The position numbers were made by a program, and so were the translations under genes. Below the pieces are notes generated by a model. That model was given only the letters and a program-made list of their open reading frames with translations. It did not search any database and was not told where the DNA came from. Source: Bacteroidota bacterium (lineage in GTDB: Bacteria; Bacteroidota; Bacteroidia; Bacteroidales; JABHKC01). Taken from it: a stretch of DNA of 48,335 nucleotides. How positions within the stretch are numbered: position 1 is the first letter of the stretch; each line of letters opens with the position of its first letter. Below are positions 19,299 through 28,778 of the stretch, piece after piece. Location of the stretch: assembly GCA_018692315.1 (NCBI GenBank), contig JABHKC010000076.1, forward strand, positions 1 to 48,335, given 5' to 3'.

Positions 19299-20693
19299 AT
19301 GGATGACGATTTATTATTTGACGATTTATTTGCAGAAGATGAGGAAGAGTCTCATGACACTAATATTGGCGAGCAATGGAAAGTTTTGATAGTTGATGAT
19401 GAAAAAGATATACACACAGTGATAAGAATGGCATTAGACGGATTTGAATTTCAATCGAAAAAAATCAAATTCTATGATGCTTATTCCGGAAAAGAAGCCA
19501 GAGAGATACTTCATAAAACGCCTGATATTGCTCTAATTTTATTAGATGTAGTTATGGAAACTCTTCATGCAGGATTAGAGTTTGTTCAGTATGTTAGAGA
19601 AAAACTTGAGAATCCCTTCATCAGAATTGTTTTATGGACAGGACAAGCCGGTCAGGCTCCAAAACGAGAAGCAGTTATTGCCTATGAAATAAACGATTAT
19701 AAGACTAAAACTGAGCTTACTACCGATAATATTTTCTCAGTTGTATTATCAAGTTTAAGGACTTACGATGCAATGATCACTGTTGAATCTTTCAGGCAAA
19801 ATCTTGAAATTAAAGTTAAAGAAAGAACAAAAGAATTAGAAGCAGAAAAAGAAAAAGTTACATATCAGAAAAAAGAAATAACAGACAGTATTAGGTATGC
19901 AAAACGAATTCAAACCGCTATTCTTCCACCACACCAATTGCTAAACGAAAATTTTAGTGATTATTTAATTTTAGATAAACCTCGTGATATTGTAAGCGGC
20001 GATTTTTATTGGCTAACAAAAAAGAAAAATAAAATATTTATTGCTGCTGCCGATTGTACAGGGCATGGAGTTCCCGGAGCTTTTATGAGTATGCTCGGGA
20101 TTGCCTTCCTTAACGAAATTGTCAATAAAGCAAATATGACTAAAGCAAGCGAAATTCTAAACCATTTAAGAGATAATGTAATTAATTCTCTAAATCAATC
20201 GGGTAGAATTGAAGAAACAAAAGACGGAATGGATATTGCCCTTTGCATAATCGACAAAGAAAGTAATATGATAGAATTTGCCGGAGCAAACAACCCAATG
20301 TATATTTACAGAAATTCAGTCAAGACATTCAGCCCCAGCGAACAAAATGAAGGAAATTTTGAAATAGTGCAAGACAAGGAATACCAATTGAGAATTCAGA
20401 AGCCAGACAGAATGCCAATAGGTGTACACGCCTTCTCAGAAATTTCTTTCACAAATAATGTAATTCCAACTGAACCTGGCGATACTATCTACATTTTTAG
20501 CGATGGATATGTCGATCAATTTGGTGGAGATCACGATAAAAAATTCAAATCAAGACCATTCAAACAACTTTTATTCCAAATACAAGAACATGATATGGCA
20601 GCACAACATGAAATTTTGTTGAAAAATCATGAAGACTGGATGGGCGACAAAGAACAAATAGATGATATTTTGATTATTGGAGTTAAAATTTAA
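19299..20693 (+). CDS. Response regulator with SpoIIE-type PP2C phosphatase output
   Basis: 464 residues. After an acidic N-terminal segment comes a receiver domain (WKVLIVDDEKDIHTVI; phospho-acceptor Asp in ALILLDVVMET near residue 83; Lys region YKTKTEL). A coiled-coil linker (about 170-205) leads to a SpoIIE/PPM phosphatase domain with DFYWLTKK, AAADCTGHGVPGAFMSMLG, DGMDIALCIID and IYIFSDGYVDQFGG, which together hold the metal-binding Asp/Gly residues. The kinase directly upstream presumably phosphorylates the receiver, and the output would dephosphorylate a target such as an anti-sigma-factor antagonist. No such partner gene is adjacent. Confidence 0.9.
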   Translation: MDDDLLFDDLFAEDEEESHDTNIGEQWKVLIVDDEKDIHTVIRMALDGFEFQSKKIKFYDAYSGKEAREILHKTPDIALILLDVVMETLHAGLEFVQYVREKLENPFIRIVLWTGQAGQAPKREAVIAYEINDYKTKTELTTDNIFSVVLSSLRTYDAMITVESFRQNLEIKVKERTKELEAEKEKVTYQKKEITDSIRYAKRIQTAILPPHQLLNENFSDYLILDKPRDIVSGDFYWLTKKKNKIFIAAADCTGHGVPGAFMSMLGIAFLNEIVNKANMTKASEILNHLRDNVINSLNQSGRIEETKDGMDIALCIIDKESNMIEFAGANNPMYIYRNSVKTFSPSEQNEGNFEIVQDKEYQLRIQKPDRMPIGVHAFSEISFTNNVIPTEPGDTIYIFSDGYVDQFGGDHDKKFKSRPFKQLLFQIQEHDMAAQHEILLKNHEDWMGDKEQIDDILIIGVKI

Positions 20694-20738
20694 ATAGAAA
20701 TAATATTGCGGAACAGTATAGATTGGCTATAATCGGAA

Positions 20739-21329
20739 ATGAGAAAAAAACTAATTATACTATTTTCATTAATTTTCAATTTTTGCTTTTCGCAAGTAGA
20801 ATTTGAATTAGCAGATTCTGCCATAGTTTTGACAGAACAGCAAGTAACATATGATCCAACTTATTTCTCAATCAGTTATCCAAATGGAGACATACCAAGC
20901 AATAAGGGAGTTTGTACAGATGTAATTATTCGAGCTTATAGAAAAATTGGAATTGATTTACAAAAAGAAGTCCACGAAGATATGAAGGATAATTTTAATC
21001 TTTATCCTAAAAATTGGGGGCTAAAAACTACAGACAAAAATATAGATCATAGAAGAGTTCCTAATTTAATGACCTTTTTTAAAAGAAAAGGAGAAGAAAA
21101 AATCATATCAGAAAAATCTGAAGATTACTTGCCCGGTGAAATTGTTTGTTGGAGTTTGGGTGGTGGAATAGTACATATTGGAATTGTGGTTAATAAAAAA
21201 TCAAATGATGGTAAACGGTTTTTAATTGTTCACAATATTGGAGATGGACAAGTTTTAGAAGATTGCCTTTTTAAATATGAAATTATTGGGCATTACAGAT
21301 ATTTGAAAAAAAGTATTTTGCCAGAATAA
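20739..21329 (+). CDS. DUF1287 exported protein
   Basis: 196 residues with a signal peptide (KLIILFSLIFNFCFSQ). The DUF1287 signature is clear: YDPTYFSISYPNGDIP, GVCTDVIIRAYRKIGIDLQ, HEDMKDNF, NIDHRRVPNLMTFF and IVHIGIVVN. A conserved Cys (in GVCTD) and His (in IVHIGIV) recall NlpC/P60-type cysteine peptidases, so a role in cell-wall peptide cleavage is plausible but not shown. It follows the phosphatase gene by 45 bp on the same strand. Confidence 0.8.
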   Translation: MRKKLIILFSLIFNFCFSQVEFELADSAIVLTEQQVTYDPTYFSISYPNGDIPSNKGVCTDVIIRAYRKIGIDLQKEVHEDMKDNFNLYPKNWGLKTTDKNIDHRRVPNLMTFFKRKGEEKIISEKSEDYLPGEIVCWSLGGGIVHIGIVVNKKSNDGKRFLIVHNIGDGQVLEDCLFKYEIIGHYRYLKKSILPE

Positions 21330-21356
21330 CAACATGAAAATGACAATTTACTAATA

Positions 21357-22523
21357 ATGAAGTTATTTGACCATAAACCTGATAAACTTCACGGTTTAGA
21401 CCATTTAAGAGCAATTGCTATTTTACTCGTCATGATTTTTCATTTTGGAAAAGGTGTTCCTTCATGGTTGGAACCTGTAAAACAAATTGGATGGACTGGA
21501 GTAGATTTATTTTTTGTGCTTAGCGGATACTTGATTGGTTATCAACTTTTAAATGAGATTCGCATATCAAATTCAATTTCATTCAAACAATTCTATTTAA
21601 AGAGATTTTTTAGAATTATACCAGCTTTCATTGCAGTTCTGATTTTATACTATTCATTGCCAAACTTACGCGAGGGTTCAGGTTTACCTCCATTATGGAG
21701 ATTTTTGACATTTACTCAAAACTTTAGTTTAGATGCTAAAACACAAAGTTCTTTTTCACACGCCTGGTCTCTTTGTATTGAGGAACAATTTTACTTATTA
21801 CTTCCAATATTAATAGTTGTAGTTTTTAAAAGTCGTACTCAAAAGTTCAGTCCATATTTGATGGTTGGATTGCTTTTTCTTGGATTTATTCTTAGGTTTT
21901 TCAGTTGGCATGAGTATGTACAACCTTTTATAGATAATGGTAATCGCAGACAAATGGCTTTAGGTTTTATTGAGAAAGTGTATTACCCAAGCTACAATAG
22001 AATAGACGGATTACTAATAGGAGTAGGAATTGCAGCTGTATTTAATTTCAAACCAAAGATTAAAGAATACATTAGCAAACATGGAAATCTTGTTTTAATT
22101 ATTGGATTATTGACATTTTTGATAGCTTATCAAGTTATTGAGAATTTTATCTCCTACAGTACTGCCATTTTTGGTTTTCCACTGATTTCATTTGCATATG
22201 GGATAATAGTTGTTGCAGCAATTAGCCCGACTTGTGTTTTGTATAGATACAAATCAAGGTTTACTTTTATTGTTGCAACATTGTCATATTCAATATATCT
22301 TACACACAAACAATTGTATTATCTTTCCAAAATTTTGATTGAAAAACTTGAAATAGAAATCACTGAAATTTGGACATTTTGGATTTGCATTGCTATAGCT
22401 ATAATTGGTGGATTCATTTTACATTTAATAATTGAAAAGCCATTTTTAAAGCTTCGAAACAGAATACTAATCCAACAGATTAAAAAACAAAGAGACAAAA
22501 GAAACTGTAATGTTAACCCATAA
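21357..22523 (+). CDS. Acyltransferase-3 (OafA/YrhL-like) membrane protein
   Basis: 388 residues, about ten hydrophobic helices. The N-terminus has the family signature LHGLDHLRAIAILLVMIFH with the conserved catalytic His, then GVDLFFVLSGYLIGYQLL, FYLKRFFRIIPAF and SFSHAWSLCIEEQFYLLLP. The family transfers acetyl or other acyl groups to extracytoplasmic glycans, such as O-antigen or peptidoglycan. There is no SGNH domain. Position 27 bp after the DUF1287 gene suggests cotranscription and a shared cell-envelope role. Confidence 0.88.
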   Translation: MKLFDHKPDKLHGLDHLRAIAILLVMIFHFGKGVPSWLEPVKQIGWTGVDLFFVLSGYLIGYQLLNEIRISNSISFKQFYLKRFFRIIPAFIAVLILYYSLPNLREGSGLPPLWRFLTFTQNFSLDAKTQSSFSHAWSLCIEEQFYLLLPILIVVVFKSRTQKFSPYLMVGLLFLGFILRFFSWHEYVQPFIDNGNRRQMALGFIEKVYYPSYNRIDGLLIGVGIAAVFNFKPKIKEYISKHGNLVLIIGLLTFLIAYQVIENFISYSTAIFGFPLISFAYGIIVVAAISPTCVLYRYKSRFTFIVATLSYSIYLTHKQLYYLSKILIEKLEIEITEIWTFWICIAIAIIGGFILHLIIEKPFLKLRNRILIQQIKKQRDKRNCNVNP

Positions 22524-22595
22524 ATAGTAAAAATATTTATATGGTCAGGCCAGAACAGTAAATACAATAGAAAAAATATCTAAATAAGTAATCAA

Positions 22596-23012
22596 ATGAA
22601 TCAAAACTTGAACTATGCAAATATGATTGCTGCATGTGGAATGAATTGTGGAATTTGTATTGGACATATGCGAGATAAAAAACCGTGTGGCGGGTGTTTT
22701 AGAAAAGATGATGATAACAAACCAAAACAATGTAGAAGCTGTAATATTGTCAATTGCGAATTTTTAAAAGAAATCAAATCAGGATTTTGTTTCGATTGCC
22801 CGAAATATCCTTGTGTAAGATTAAAAAGACTTGACAATAGATACCGAAAAAAATACAAAATGAGCATGATTGAAAACCTTGATTCAATTAAAAAAGTTGG
22901 ATTGGAGAGTTTTATAAGAAATGAAGAAAATAGGTGGATTTGCAAAGTCTGTGGCTCAGGATTGAGTGTGCATCGAGACTATTGTTTGAATTGTAAGGAA
23001 GTAAGAATTTAA
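22596..23012 (+). CDS. DUF3795 cysteine-rich protein
   Basis: 138 residues, very rich in Cys (AACGMNCGICIGHMR, PCGGCFR, QCRSCNIVNCEF, CFDCPKYPCVRLKRLD) and ending in a zinc-ribbon-like WICKVCGSGLSVHRDYC. This is the DUF3795 pattern; function unknown, probably metal-binding. It stands at the end of the plus-strand run; an inverted-repeat element follows. Confidence 0.82.
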   Translation: MNQNLNYANMIAACGMNCGICIGHMRDKKPCGGCFRKDDDNKPKQCRSCNIVNCEFLKEIKSGFCFDCPKYPCVRLKRLDNRYRKKYKMSMIENLDSIKKVGLESFIRNEENRWICKVCGSGLSVHRDYCLNCKEVRI

Positions 23013-23145
23013 AAGAGTGTGCAAATTTGTAACTAATTGTTTTACAAAATATAGAAAATATTACTTTCAAAATCTATCAATGACAAAATTTATGAATATC
23101 AGTAGATTTGAAAATATTTTCTTTTCTCCATGAAAATAAAAAAAA

Positions 23146-23343
23146 TGTAACTAATCAGTGTGTTTAAAGTGCTGAATTTATAATTATTCTGAAGTTTATT
23201 TTAACCGCAAAAAAAACGCTAAGTTATTGAATATGTTTTCTTTGCGAAACATTGCAATTTGCATGACGACCTTTACGCTTATATTATTTATTTTGCTTTA
23301 GTTTAGCATGTTACAATTTATTATCATACACTGATTAGTTACA
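23146..23343. repeat. Inverted-repeat (MITE-like) element, ~198 bp
   Basis: TGTAACTAATCAGTGT at 23146-23161 is repeated exactly in reverse complement at 23328-23343. The 13-mer AACTAATCAGTGT also occurs at 644-656, just upstream of the IS1 remnant. No coding frame is visible between the arms. A second inverted repeat (about 23052-23071 against 23104-23123, reading AGAAAATATT..TTTCAAATCTA) lies just before it. These two structures account for the 385-bp gap 23013-23397. Confidence 0.6.
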
Positions 23344-23397
23344 AAAAAAACGTATTTCTTTGTGTACAACTGAATCAAAAAAAATCAATAACAGAGC

Positions 23398-23982
23398 TTA
23401 CCAATTAATCTTCAATATTTTAACAAAAGTTTCAGTATTACATTGGCGAACCATTTCTTTGTAAACCAATCTGCACCAAACATCATCTACTTCACAAACT
23501 TTCTTAAAATCATCAAATCGTTTTGGAATAAAGCCAAAGCTGGTATCTCCAAAATTATTCAAGGCTTTATGATTGAAATCCCTAAAACTATAATAATATG
23601 TCGAATCGGTAACTCTAATAACAACAGTATAATAAATCTTGCCGTCAGTTTTCTCTGCTGCTCGTGGTGGCAGTATTTTATCTCTTAATGTTATTTTATT
23701 TTCAAAAATGAAAGAACCTCTTCCTTTAATTACTCCATTCTCCATATCGTCTTCAAATACCAAAATTTCATTGCTATGAAGCATAAACCAATTTATAGCC
23801 TTTCTACGCAATTTTTCTTTATTACGTAAAGGTTTGGAAGCAATTCGGGTTGCACTAAGATTAAATCTTTCCGTTTTAACTTCATAAAGACTTGTATAAA
23901 TGTCCGATATTCCTTCTTGAGCAAAACCATTTGAAGTCCAAACATAAAGCAAAATTATTATCGCAATAAATCTATAAAACAT
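23398..23982 (-). CDS. Secreted DUF4468-like protein
   Basis: 194 residues with a signal peptide (FYRFIAIIILLYVWTSNGFAQ). The mature part has ALKINWFMLHSN-like helices then ENGVIKGRGSFIFENKI and YYTVVIRVTDSTYYYSFRDF, the pattern of the DUF4468 (TBP-like fold) found in Bacteroidota secreted proteins. The assignment rests on pattern only. Function unknown. It is a lone minus-strand gene among plus-strand genes, with its own promoter box. Confidence 0.6.
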   Translation of the reverse strand: MFYRFIAIIILLYVWTSNGFAQEGISDIYTSLYEVKTERFNLSATRIASKPLRNKEKLRRKAINWFMLHSNEILVFEDDMENGVIKGRGSFIFENKITLRDKILPPRAAEKTDGKIYYTVVIRVTDSTYYYSFRDFNHKALNNFGDTSFGFIPKRFDDFKKVCEVDDVWCRLVYKEMVRQCNTETFVKILKINW

Positions 23983-24001
23983 ACTTTCTTATTTAATTAT
24001 T

Positions 24002-24009
24002 CAAAAGTA
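24002..24009 (-). promoter_or_regulatory. Promoter -7 box for the DUF4468-like gene
   Basis: Minus-strand TACTTTTG (TAnnTTTG), 20 bp from the ATG. No clear -33 element. The rest of 24010-24291 holds nothing I can identify. Confidence 0.4.
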
Positions 24010-24291
24010 TGAATTTATTTTAATATTAATCTTAATTCGTAGGAATCTATAATTGTTTCTAAGAAATCTAAACAATTAATAAGTCTTATTAGAAGTCCCT
24101 TAAAGCAAATGTCAAAAATCCTACAAATACCTGAATAAACTGTTTAATTTCAGAAAGTTCCGACACATCAGAATTACTAATTTAAACATGGGTATAACGA
24201 AGATAGTCCATTTTTTTATTGCCACATATTATTAAAAAAAATGGTTTATTTGCATTGAAGAAAATATTGTAGAACTAAATTTAATAAACCC

Positions 24292-27200
24292 ATGAAAATA
24301 AATGGAAATTTCAACTCTCAAATTCTAATTATATTTTTACTGTTAATTAGCTTTACAAGCTTTTCTCAAAAAGAAATAGAAAAAAAATCATCTGTTTCGC
24401 TTAGCGGACTAAAATTCCGAAGCATTGGGCCGGCATTAACCTCAGGTAGAATAGTAGATTTTGCTGTAAACTCAAACAACAGAAGCGAATATTATGTTGC
24501 AGTGGCTTCAGGAGGAGTTTGGAAAACCGAAAATGCCGGAACAACCTGGAATCCTATTTTTGATAGTCAATCGTCTTACTCAATAGGTTGCATTACAATA
24601 GACCCAAACAATGAAAACCTAATCTGGGTTGGAACTGGCGAAAACAATAGCCAAAGAAGCGTTTCATATGGCGATGGTGTTTACAAATCGGAAGATGGCG
24701 GAAAAACATGGAAAAATATGGGTCTGAAAACTTCTGAGCATATTGCCAAAATTTTTGTAGATCCTCGAAATTCAAATGTCATATATGTTGCATCGCAAGG
24801 TCCGCTGTGGCGAGCTGGAGGAGAAAGAGGTCTCTTCAAATCGACCGATGGTGGAAAAACATGGAATAACATTTTATCGATAAGCGAAAATACTGGAATA
24901 ACAGATATTGTTTTCGATCCTCGAAATCAGGATATTATCTATGCAGCATCATACCAAAGAAGACGCCATGTTTACACCCTTATAAATGGAGGACCTGAGG
25001 CTGCAATTTACAAATCGAACGATGCAGGCGAAAATTGGCAAAAACTTGCAAATGGCCTACCTTCAGGCGATTTAGGCAGAATTGGTTTAGCTATTTCTCC
25101 TGCAAATCCCGATTATGTTTTTGCATTGATAGAAGCCAGTGGTGATAAAGGTGGATTTTTCCGTTCGACAGATAAAGGAGCTTCATGGGTAGAACAATAT
25201 AATTATAAGTCGAATAGTGCCCAATATTATCAGGAAATTATTTGCCATCCAACAAAAGCAGATATTATTTACTCATTAGATACCTGGACAAAATTCAGCA
25301 AAGATGGAGGCAAAACATGGAATAATTTAGGAAACAAATCTCGCCATGTGGATGATCACGCATTATGGATAGATCCCAAAAATACCGATTACATTTTGAT
25401 AGGTGGCGATGGTGGAATTTACGAAACTTTCGACCATGCTAAAAACTGGAAATATATCGCAAACCTTCCTGTAACACAGTTCTATAGAATTACTGTTGAT
25501 AACGATTATCCATTTTATAATGTTTATGGAGGAACTCAGGACAACAGCACTTTGGGTGGACCTTCACAAACTACAAATACTGCTGGAATAGTAAACTCCG
25601 ACTGGTTTATCACGGTTGGTGGCGATGGATATGAATCGCAAGTAGATCCGACAAATCCAAATGTTGTGTATTCGCAGTGGCAATATGGTGGTTTGGTAAG
25701 ATATGATAAAGAAACCGGCGAAAGAATTGGCATCAAGCCAAAAGAAGCTAAGGATGAAGCTCCCTATCGATGGAATTGGAATTCCCCCTTAATTATAAGT
25801 CCGCATTCTCATACCAGACTATATTTTGCTGCAAATAAACTGTTTAGAAGCAACGATATGGGAAATTCATGGGAGACAATCAGTCCTGATTTGACACGTC
25901 AGTTAGACAGAAATTCTCTTCCGGTTATGGATAAAATTCAAAGCGTTGATGCTGTGGCAAAAAATGCTTCAACTTCGCTTTTCGGAAATATAGTTTCATT
26001 AGCTGAATCTCCTCTACAAGAAAATCTTATCTATATTGGAACAGACGATGGGCTAATTCAAATTACTGAAGATGCCGGAAAAAATTGGAAAAAATTTGAC
26101 AAATTCAAAGGTATTCCTGAATTGACTTATGTTAGTTGTATCTATACCTCAAATTTTGATGTAAATACAGTTTTCGCATCTTTCGATAATAGAAAAAGAG
26201 CCGATTTTAAACCCTATATTTTAAAAAGTACAGATAAAGGAAAAACATGGATTTCGATTAGCAGTAACTTGCCAGAAAATGGTACGGTGCATACAATTGC
26301 TCAAGATCATGTTAAACCTGAATTAATATTTGTAGGAACAGAATTTGGGGTTTATTTCACCAACAATGGTGGGGAAAAATGGACTCAGTTAGAGAGCGGA
26401 CTACCAACAATTTCGGTCAGAGATATTGATATTCAGAAAAGAGAAAACGATTTGGTGCTTGGGACTTTTGGAAGAGGAATTTATATTTTAGACGATTATT
26501 CTCCTCTTCGATTGATTGATGGTGAATTTAAAGAGAAAGAAAGTTTTATTTTTCCAATAAATGAGGCTTTATTGTTTTCACAAACTAGACCGCTAAACTT
26601 AAGGAATAAAGGAGTACAAGGCGAAAGCTATTACACAGCAAAAAATCCACAATATGGTGCAAGTTTTTACTATTATCTGAAAAACGATATTAAAACAGTA
26701 AAACAAAAAAGACAAAAAGCAGAAAAAGATGCTTTAGAAAAAAACACCGACATCGCTTATCCAGACTATTTAGAACTAAAAGCTGAAGATACTGAAGTCA
26801 AACCATATTTGATTTTTACAATTTTTGATAGGAATGATAAAATCATTAGAAAATTACGATCTTCTGCAAATGCAGGAATTCATAGAATTACCTGGGATTT
26901 AAGACACCCATCGACATCTCCTGCAAGATTTATTACTCCAAAACCGGGCAGATACTCATTTGGCGATGCAGGAAAATTAATTATTCCGGGAAATTACAAA
27001 ATATCACTCTCCAAATGTGTAAACGATTCAGTTTCAGAATTGTTCCCACCTACTCCATTTAAAGTTGTTCCTTTACTATCTTCTGCAGATATTGACAGAA
27101 ACAGACAGCTTCTTTCCTATTTTCTCGACGATATTGCCGAAATAAACAGAAGTATGAAAGCAGCTAACAAATTGGCTTCCGACTTGAACCACAAAGCCAA

Positions 27201-27576
27201 ACTAATAAGAATAGCTCTGAATAATTCAGGAAATACATCGCAAAAATTAGAAGCTGATGCAAAAAAACTATTGAACGAATCACAAAAAATTATTGAAATT
27301 CTAAATGGAGACCCTACTTTGAGCAAACGCAACGACAATCAAGCCCCTACAATATTGAACAGGATTAGCACAATTACTTACGAATTAAGCCTTACCAGCT
27401 CTGCCCCAACAAAAACTCACACAAATTCATTTAAAATTGCCAAAGAAGAATTTGAGATTATAATAGAAAATCTAAAAAATTTGATTGAAAAAGACCTGAA
27501 ATCAATAGAAACACGGCTCGAAGAAATAAAAGCACCTTACACTCCGGGACGATTTCCTATTTTTAATTTGAAGTAA
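24292..27576 (+). CDS. Exported Asp-box/VPS10-type beta-propeller protein
   Basis: 1094 residues with a signal peptide (ILIIFLLLISFTSFSQ). The first ~750 residues contain at least nine SxDxGxxW Asp-box motifs (for example KSEDGGKTW, KSTDGGKTW, KSNDAGENW, RSTDKGASW, SKDGGKTW, RSNDMGNSW, KSTDKGKTW, TNNGGEKW), the hallmark of sortilin/VPS10 and BNR-type propellers. LKFRSIGPALTSGRIVDFAV and YVAVASGGVWKTENAGTTWN start the fold. The C-terminal part (about 760-1094) is a beta domain plus a helical, Lys/Glu-rich tail. No sialidase active-site set and no T9SS sorting domain are seen. Such proteins are common in Bacteroidota and of unknown function. A large intergenic island follows. Confidence 0.8.
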   Translation: MKINGNFNSQILIIFLLLISFTSFSQKEIEKKSSVSLSGLKFRSIGPALTSGRIVDFAVNSNNRSEYYVAVASGGVWKTENAGTTWNPIFDSQSSYSIGCITIDPNNENLIWVGTGENNSQRSVSYGDGVYKSEDGGKTWKNMGLKTSEHIAKIFVDPRNSNVIYVASQGPLWRAGGERGLFKSTDGGKTWNNILSISENTGITDIVFDPRNQDIIYAASYQRRRHVYTLINGGPEAAIYKSNDAGENWQKLANGLPSGDLGRIGLAISPANPDYVFALIEASGDKGGFFRSTDKGASWVEQYNYKSNSAQYYQEIICHPTKADIIYSLDTWTKFSKDGGKTWNNLGNKSRHVDDHALWIDPKNTDYILIGGDGGIYETFDHAKNWKYIANLPVTQFYRITVDNDYPFYNVYGGTQDNSTLGGPSQTTNTAGIVNSDWFITVGGDGYESQVDPTNPNVVYSQWQYGGLVRYDKETGERIGIKPKEAKDEAPYRWNWNSPLIISPHSHTRLYFAANKLFRSNDMGNSWETISPDLTRQLDRNSLPVMDKIQSVDAVAKNASTSLFGNIVSLAESPLQENLIYIGTDDGLIQITEDAGKNWKKFDKFKGIPELTYVSCIYTSNFDVNTVFASFDNRKRADFKPYILKSTDKGKTWISISSNLPENGTVHTIAQDHVKPELIFVGTEFGVYFTNNGGEKWTQLESGLPTISVRDIDIQKRENDLVLGTFGRGIYILDDYSPLRLIDGEFKEKESFIFPINEALLFSQTRPLNLRNKGVQGESYYTAKNPQYGASFYYYLKNDIKTVKQKRQKAEKDALEKNTDIAYPDYLELKAEDTEVKPYLIFTIFDRNDKIIRKLRSSANAGIHRITWDLRHPSTSPARFITPKPGRYSFGDAGKLIIPGNYKISLSKCVNDSVSELFPPTPFKVVPLLSSADIDRNRQLLSYFLDDIAEINRSMKAANKLASDLNHKAKLIRIALNNSGNTSQKLEADAKKLLNESQKIIEILNGDPTLSKRNDNQAPTILNRISTITYELSLTSSAPTKTHTNSFKIAKEEFEIIIENLKNLIEKDLKSIETRLEEIKAPYTPGRFPIFNLK

Positions 27577-27812
27577 ATCAAGCTTAGCACATACAAAATT
27601 GTCATAAACTCAATATTTTATGGTTTGAAAATTAACATAGCAGGAGATTAAAGCTTTATCTATCTGTGTTTTGCAGAAACATTTCCAGATTTGTTATAGC
27701 TGTTCTTTCTTTACTTTTTTATCAGGAAAAAGTAAATATTCAGTACTATGATAGCTTACATTTTTTTATTAAATCAATAATAATAGAATCAAAGGAAAAA
27801 AGTCAAAAATAC

Positions 27813-27842
27813 TTTGTAACTATCAGGATTCTTTTATTTTTG
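27813..27842 (+). promoter_or_regulatory. Promoter in repeat copy 1
   Basis: TTTG (27813-27816), 18 bp, then TATTTTTG (27835-27842): the Bacteroidota -33/-7 arrangement. Both boxes are kept in all three repeat copies, which supports function. Confidence 0.7.
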
Positions 27843-28016
27843 CAAAAGTATTTTTAACATTAAGTTAGTTTTTAACAAGTTGAACAAAATTTTGCATTGA
27901 ATTGAGTAAAACAACAGAAATATACACATATGTATCAAATAATAATCTTGCCTATATAAAATGTCAGACAGATTTTTTATAAATTCGCAAAAAATAAATA
28001 TTGGCAACTGACTTTT

Positions 28017-28118
28017 ATGGAACAAAATATTCAAATACCTGATTTAAAGCAAACTAAATATAATTTACATATGAGTGATTTGTCAAATATTGGGCACTTG
28101 GGTGGGCATATTAGTTAG
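28017..28118 (+). CDS. Possible 33-residue peptide encoded in repeat copy 1
   Basis: ATG to TAG frame beginning MEQNIQIPDLKQTKYNLHMS and ending NIGHLGGHIS. The second repeat copy encodes the same peptide with only Ile-to-Met and Leu-to-Met changes plus one silent change, so every difference keeps the frame. It lies downstream of a conserved promoter. No known family; no ribosome-binding site is obvious, as is common in Bacteroidota. It may be a real small peptide or chance within a recently duplicated repeat. Confidence 0.35.
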   Translation: MEQNIQIPDLKQTKYNLHMSDLSNIGHLGGHIS

Positions 28119-28189
28119 TTAGAGCCTATTTAATGAAGTGTAATAAGGATATTATGTCAAAAATAATATTGTATATCTGTAGTTTAATT

Positions 28190-28732
28190 ATGAAAATAAA
28201 AATTATAAAAACTAAATATTCTAGATTTTTAAAGAACTGCATTATTGGAATGCTTGTAACTTTTATATTTAGTATTCTGTTAATTATTTTCCTTGATTCA
28301 GGTACAATAATATATAGAATACTACAGCTAATATCATTATTGCTTTTTATGGTGTTTTTACCTATATTTATAGTTAGTTCTAAAACCTATATTGAATTAG
28401 GTTTCTTGTCTATTAATAATGATATGCTTATAATTGAAACACAAGACAAAAATATTAATTTAGATTTCAATAAAATTAAAAATCTAACTATTATATATGC
28501 TGGATATAATGGAGAGTCAGACCCTGGACCAAGAAGTCCTGATCGAATAAAAAAAGGAACTAGAAATTATATTGAAATTTTGACTGATGAACAAAAAGAA
28601 TATAAATATGAATTACTCTTTGAGCATTATGCTACAATGAGATTAATTAAACAAGTTCTTTACAAGATACAAAATATTGATTTCAATATTAAACAATACA
28701 AACCTGATAATCTTATTGGATTAACGTATTGA
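28190..28732 (+). CDS. Small two-helix membrane protein, unknown function
   Basis: About 180 residues from the ATG at 28190 (MKIKIIKTKYSRFLKN); the frame is open to an ATG at 28133. Two adjacent hydrophobic helices (NCIIGMLVTFIFSILLIIFL and a second after it) are followed by a soluble C-terminal half with strand-like segments (MLIIETQDKNINLDF), suggesting a membrane-anchored PH-like or similar domain. I do not recognise the family. It sits between two copies of the promoter/leader repeat, the first of which would drive it. Codon use is more AT-rich than in the housekeeping genes. Confidence 0.55.
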   Translation: MKIKIIKTKYSRFLKNCIIGMLVTFIFSILLIIFLDSGTIIYRILQLISLLLFMVFLPIFIVSSKTYIELGFLSINNDMLIIETQDKNINLDFNKIKNLTIIYAGYNGESDPGPRSPDRIKKGTRNYIEILTDEQKEYKYELLFEHYATMRLIKQVLYKIQNIDFNIKQYKPDNLIGLTY

Positions 28733-28778
28733 TAAATAGGATAATTGTGAATATTATGAAAAGAAACATGCTCTATTA

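Larger units (their letters stand above)
27792..28120 (+). repeat. Promoter/leader repeat, copy 1 (~330 bp)
   Basis: Nearly identical to 28918-29247 (one single-base indel, scattered substitutions, roughly 95% identity by eye), with a shorter diverged copy at 32587-32727. It starts at AAGGAAAAAAGTCAAAAA, contains a full promoter, a conserved A/T-rich leader, and a 33-codon frame, and ends at GGGCATATTAGTTAGTT. The membrane-protein gene follows within 70 bp. The part of the gap before it (27577-27791) shows no feature I can support. Confidence 0.85.

Noticed and set aside
19299-20693. DNA-binding response regulator
   Set aside because: No DNA-binding output domain; the C-terminal half is clearly a SpoIIE/PP2C phosphatase.
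27666-27857. 63-codon plus-strand frame before the first promoter repeat
   Set aside because: Its C-terminal third lies inside the repeat and codes for low-complexity Phe/Leu/Ile sequence; no homology, and the second repeat copy does not keep it.
27834-28034. Minus-strand frame conserved in both long repeats (also 28961-29161)
   Set aside because: Antisense to the promoter and leader; conservation follows simply from the duplication, it runs against the promoters, and the Ile/Leu/Phe-rich product looks like a shadow of AT-rich DNA.
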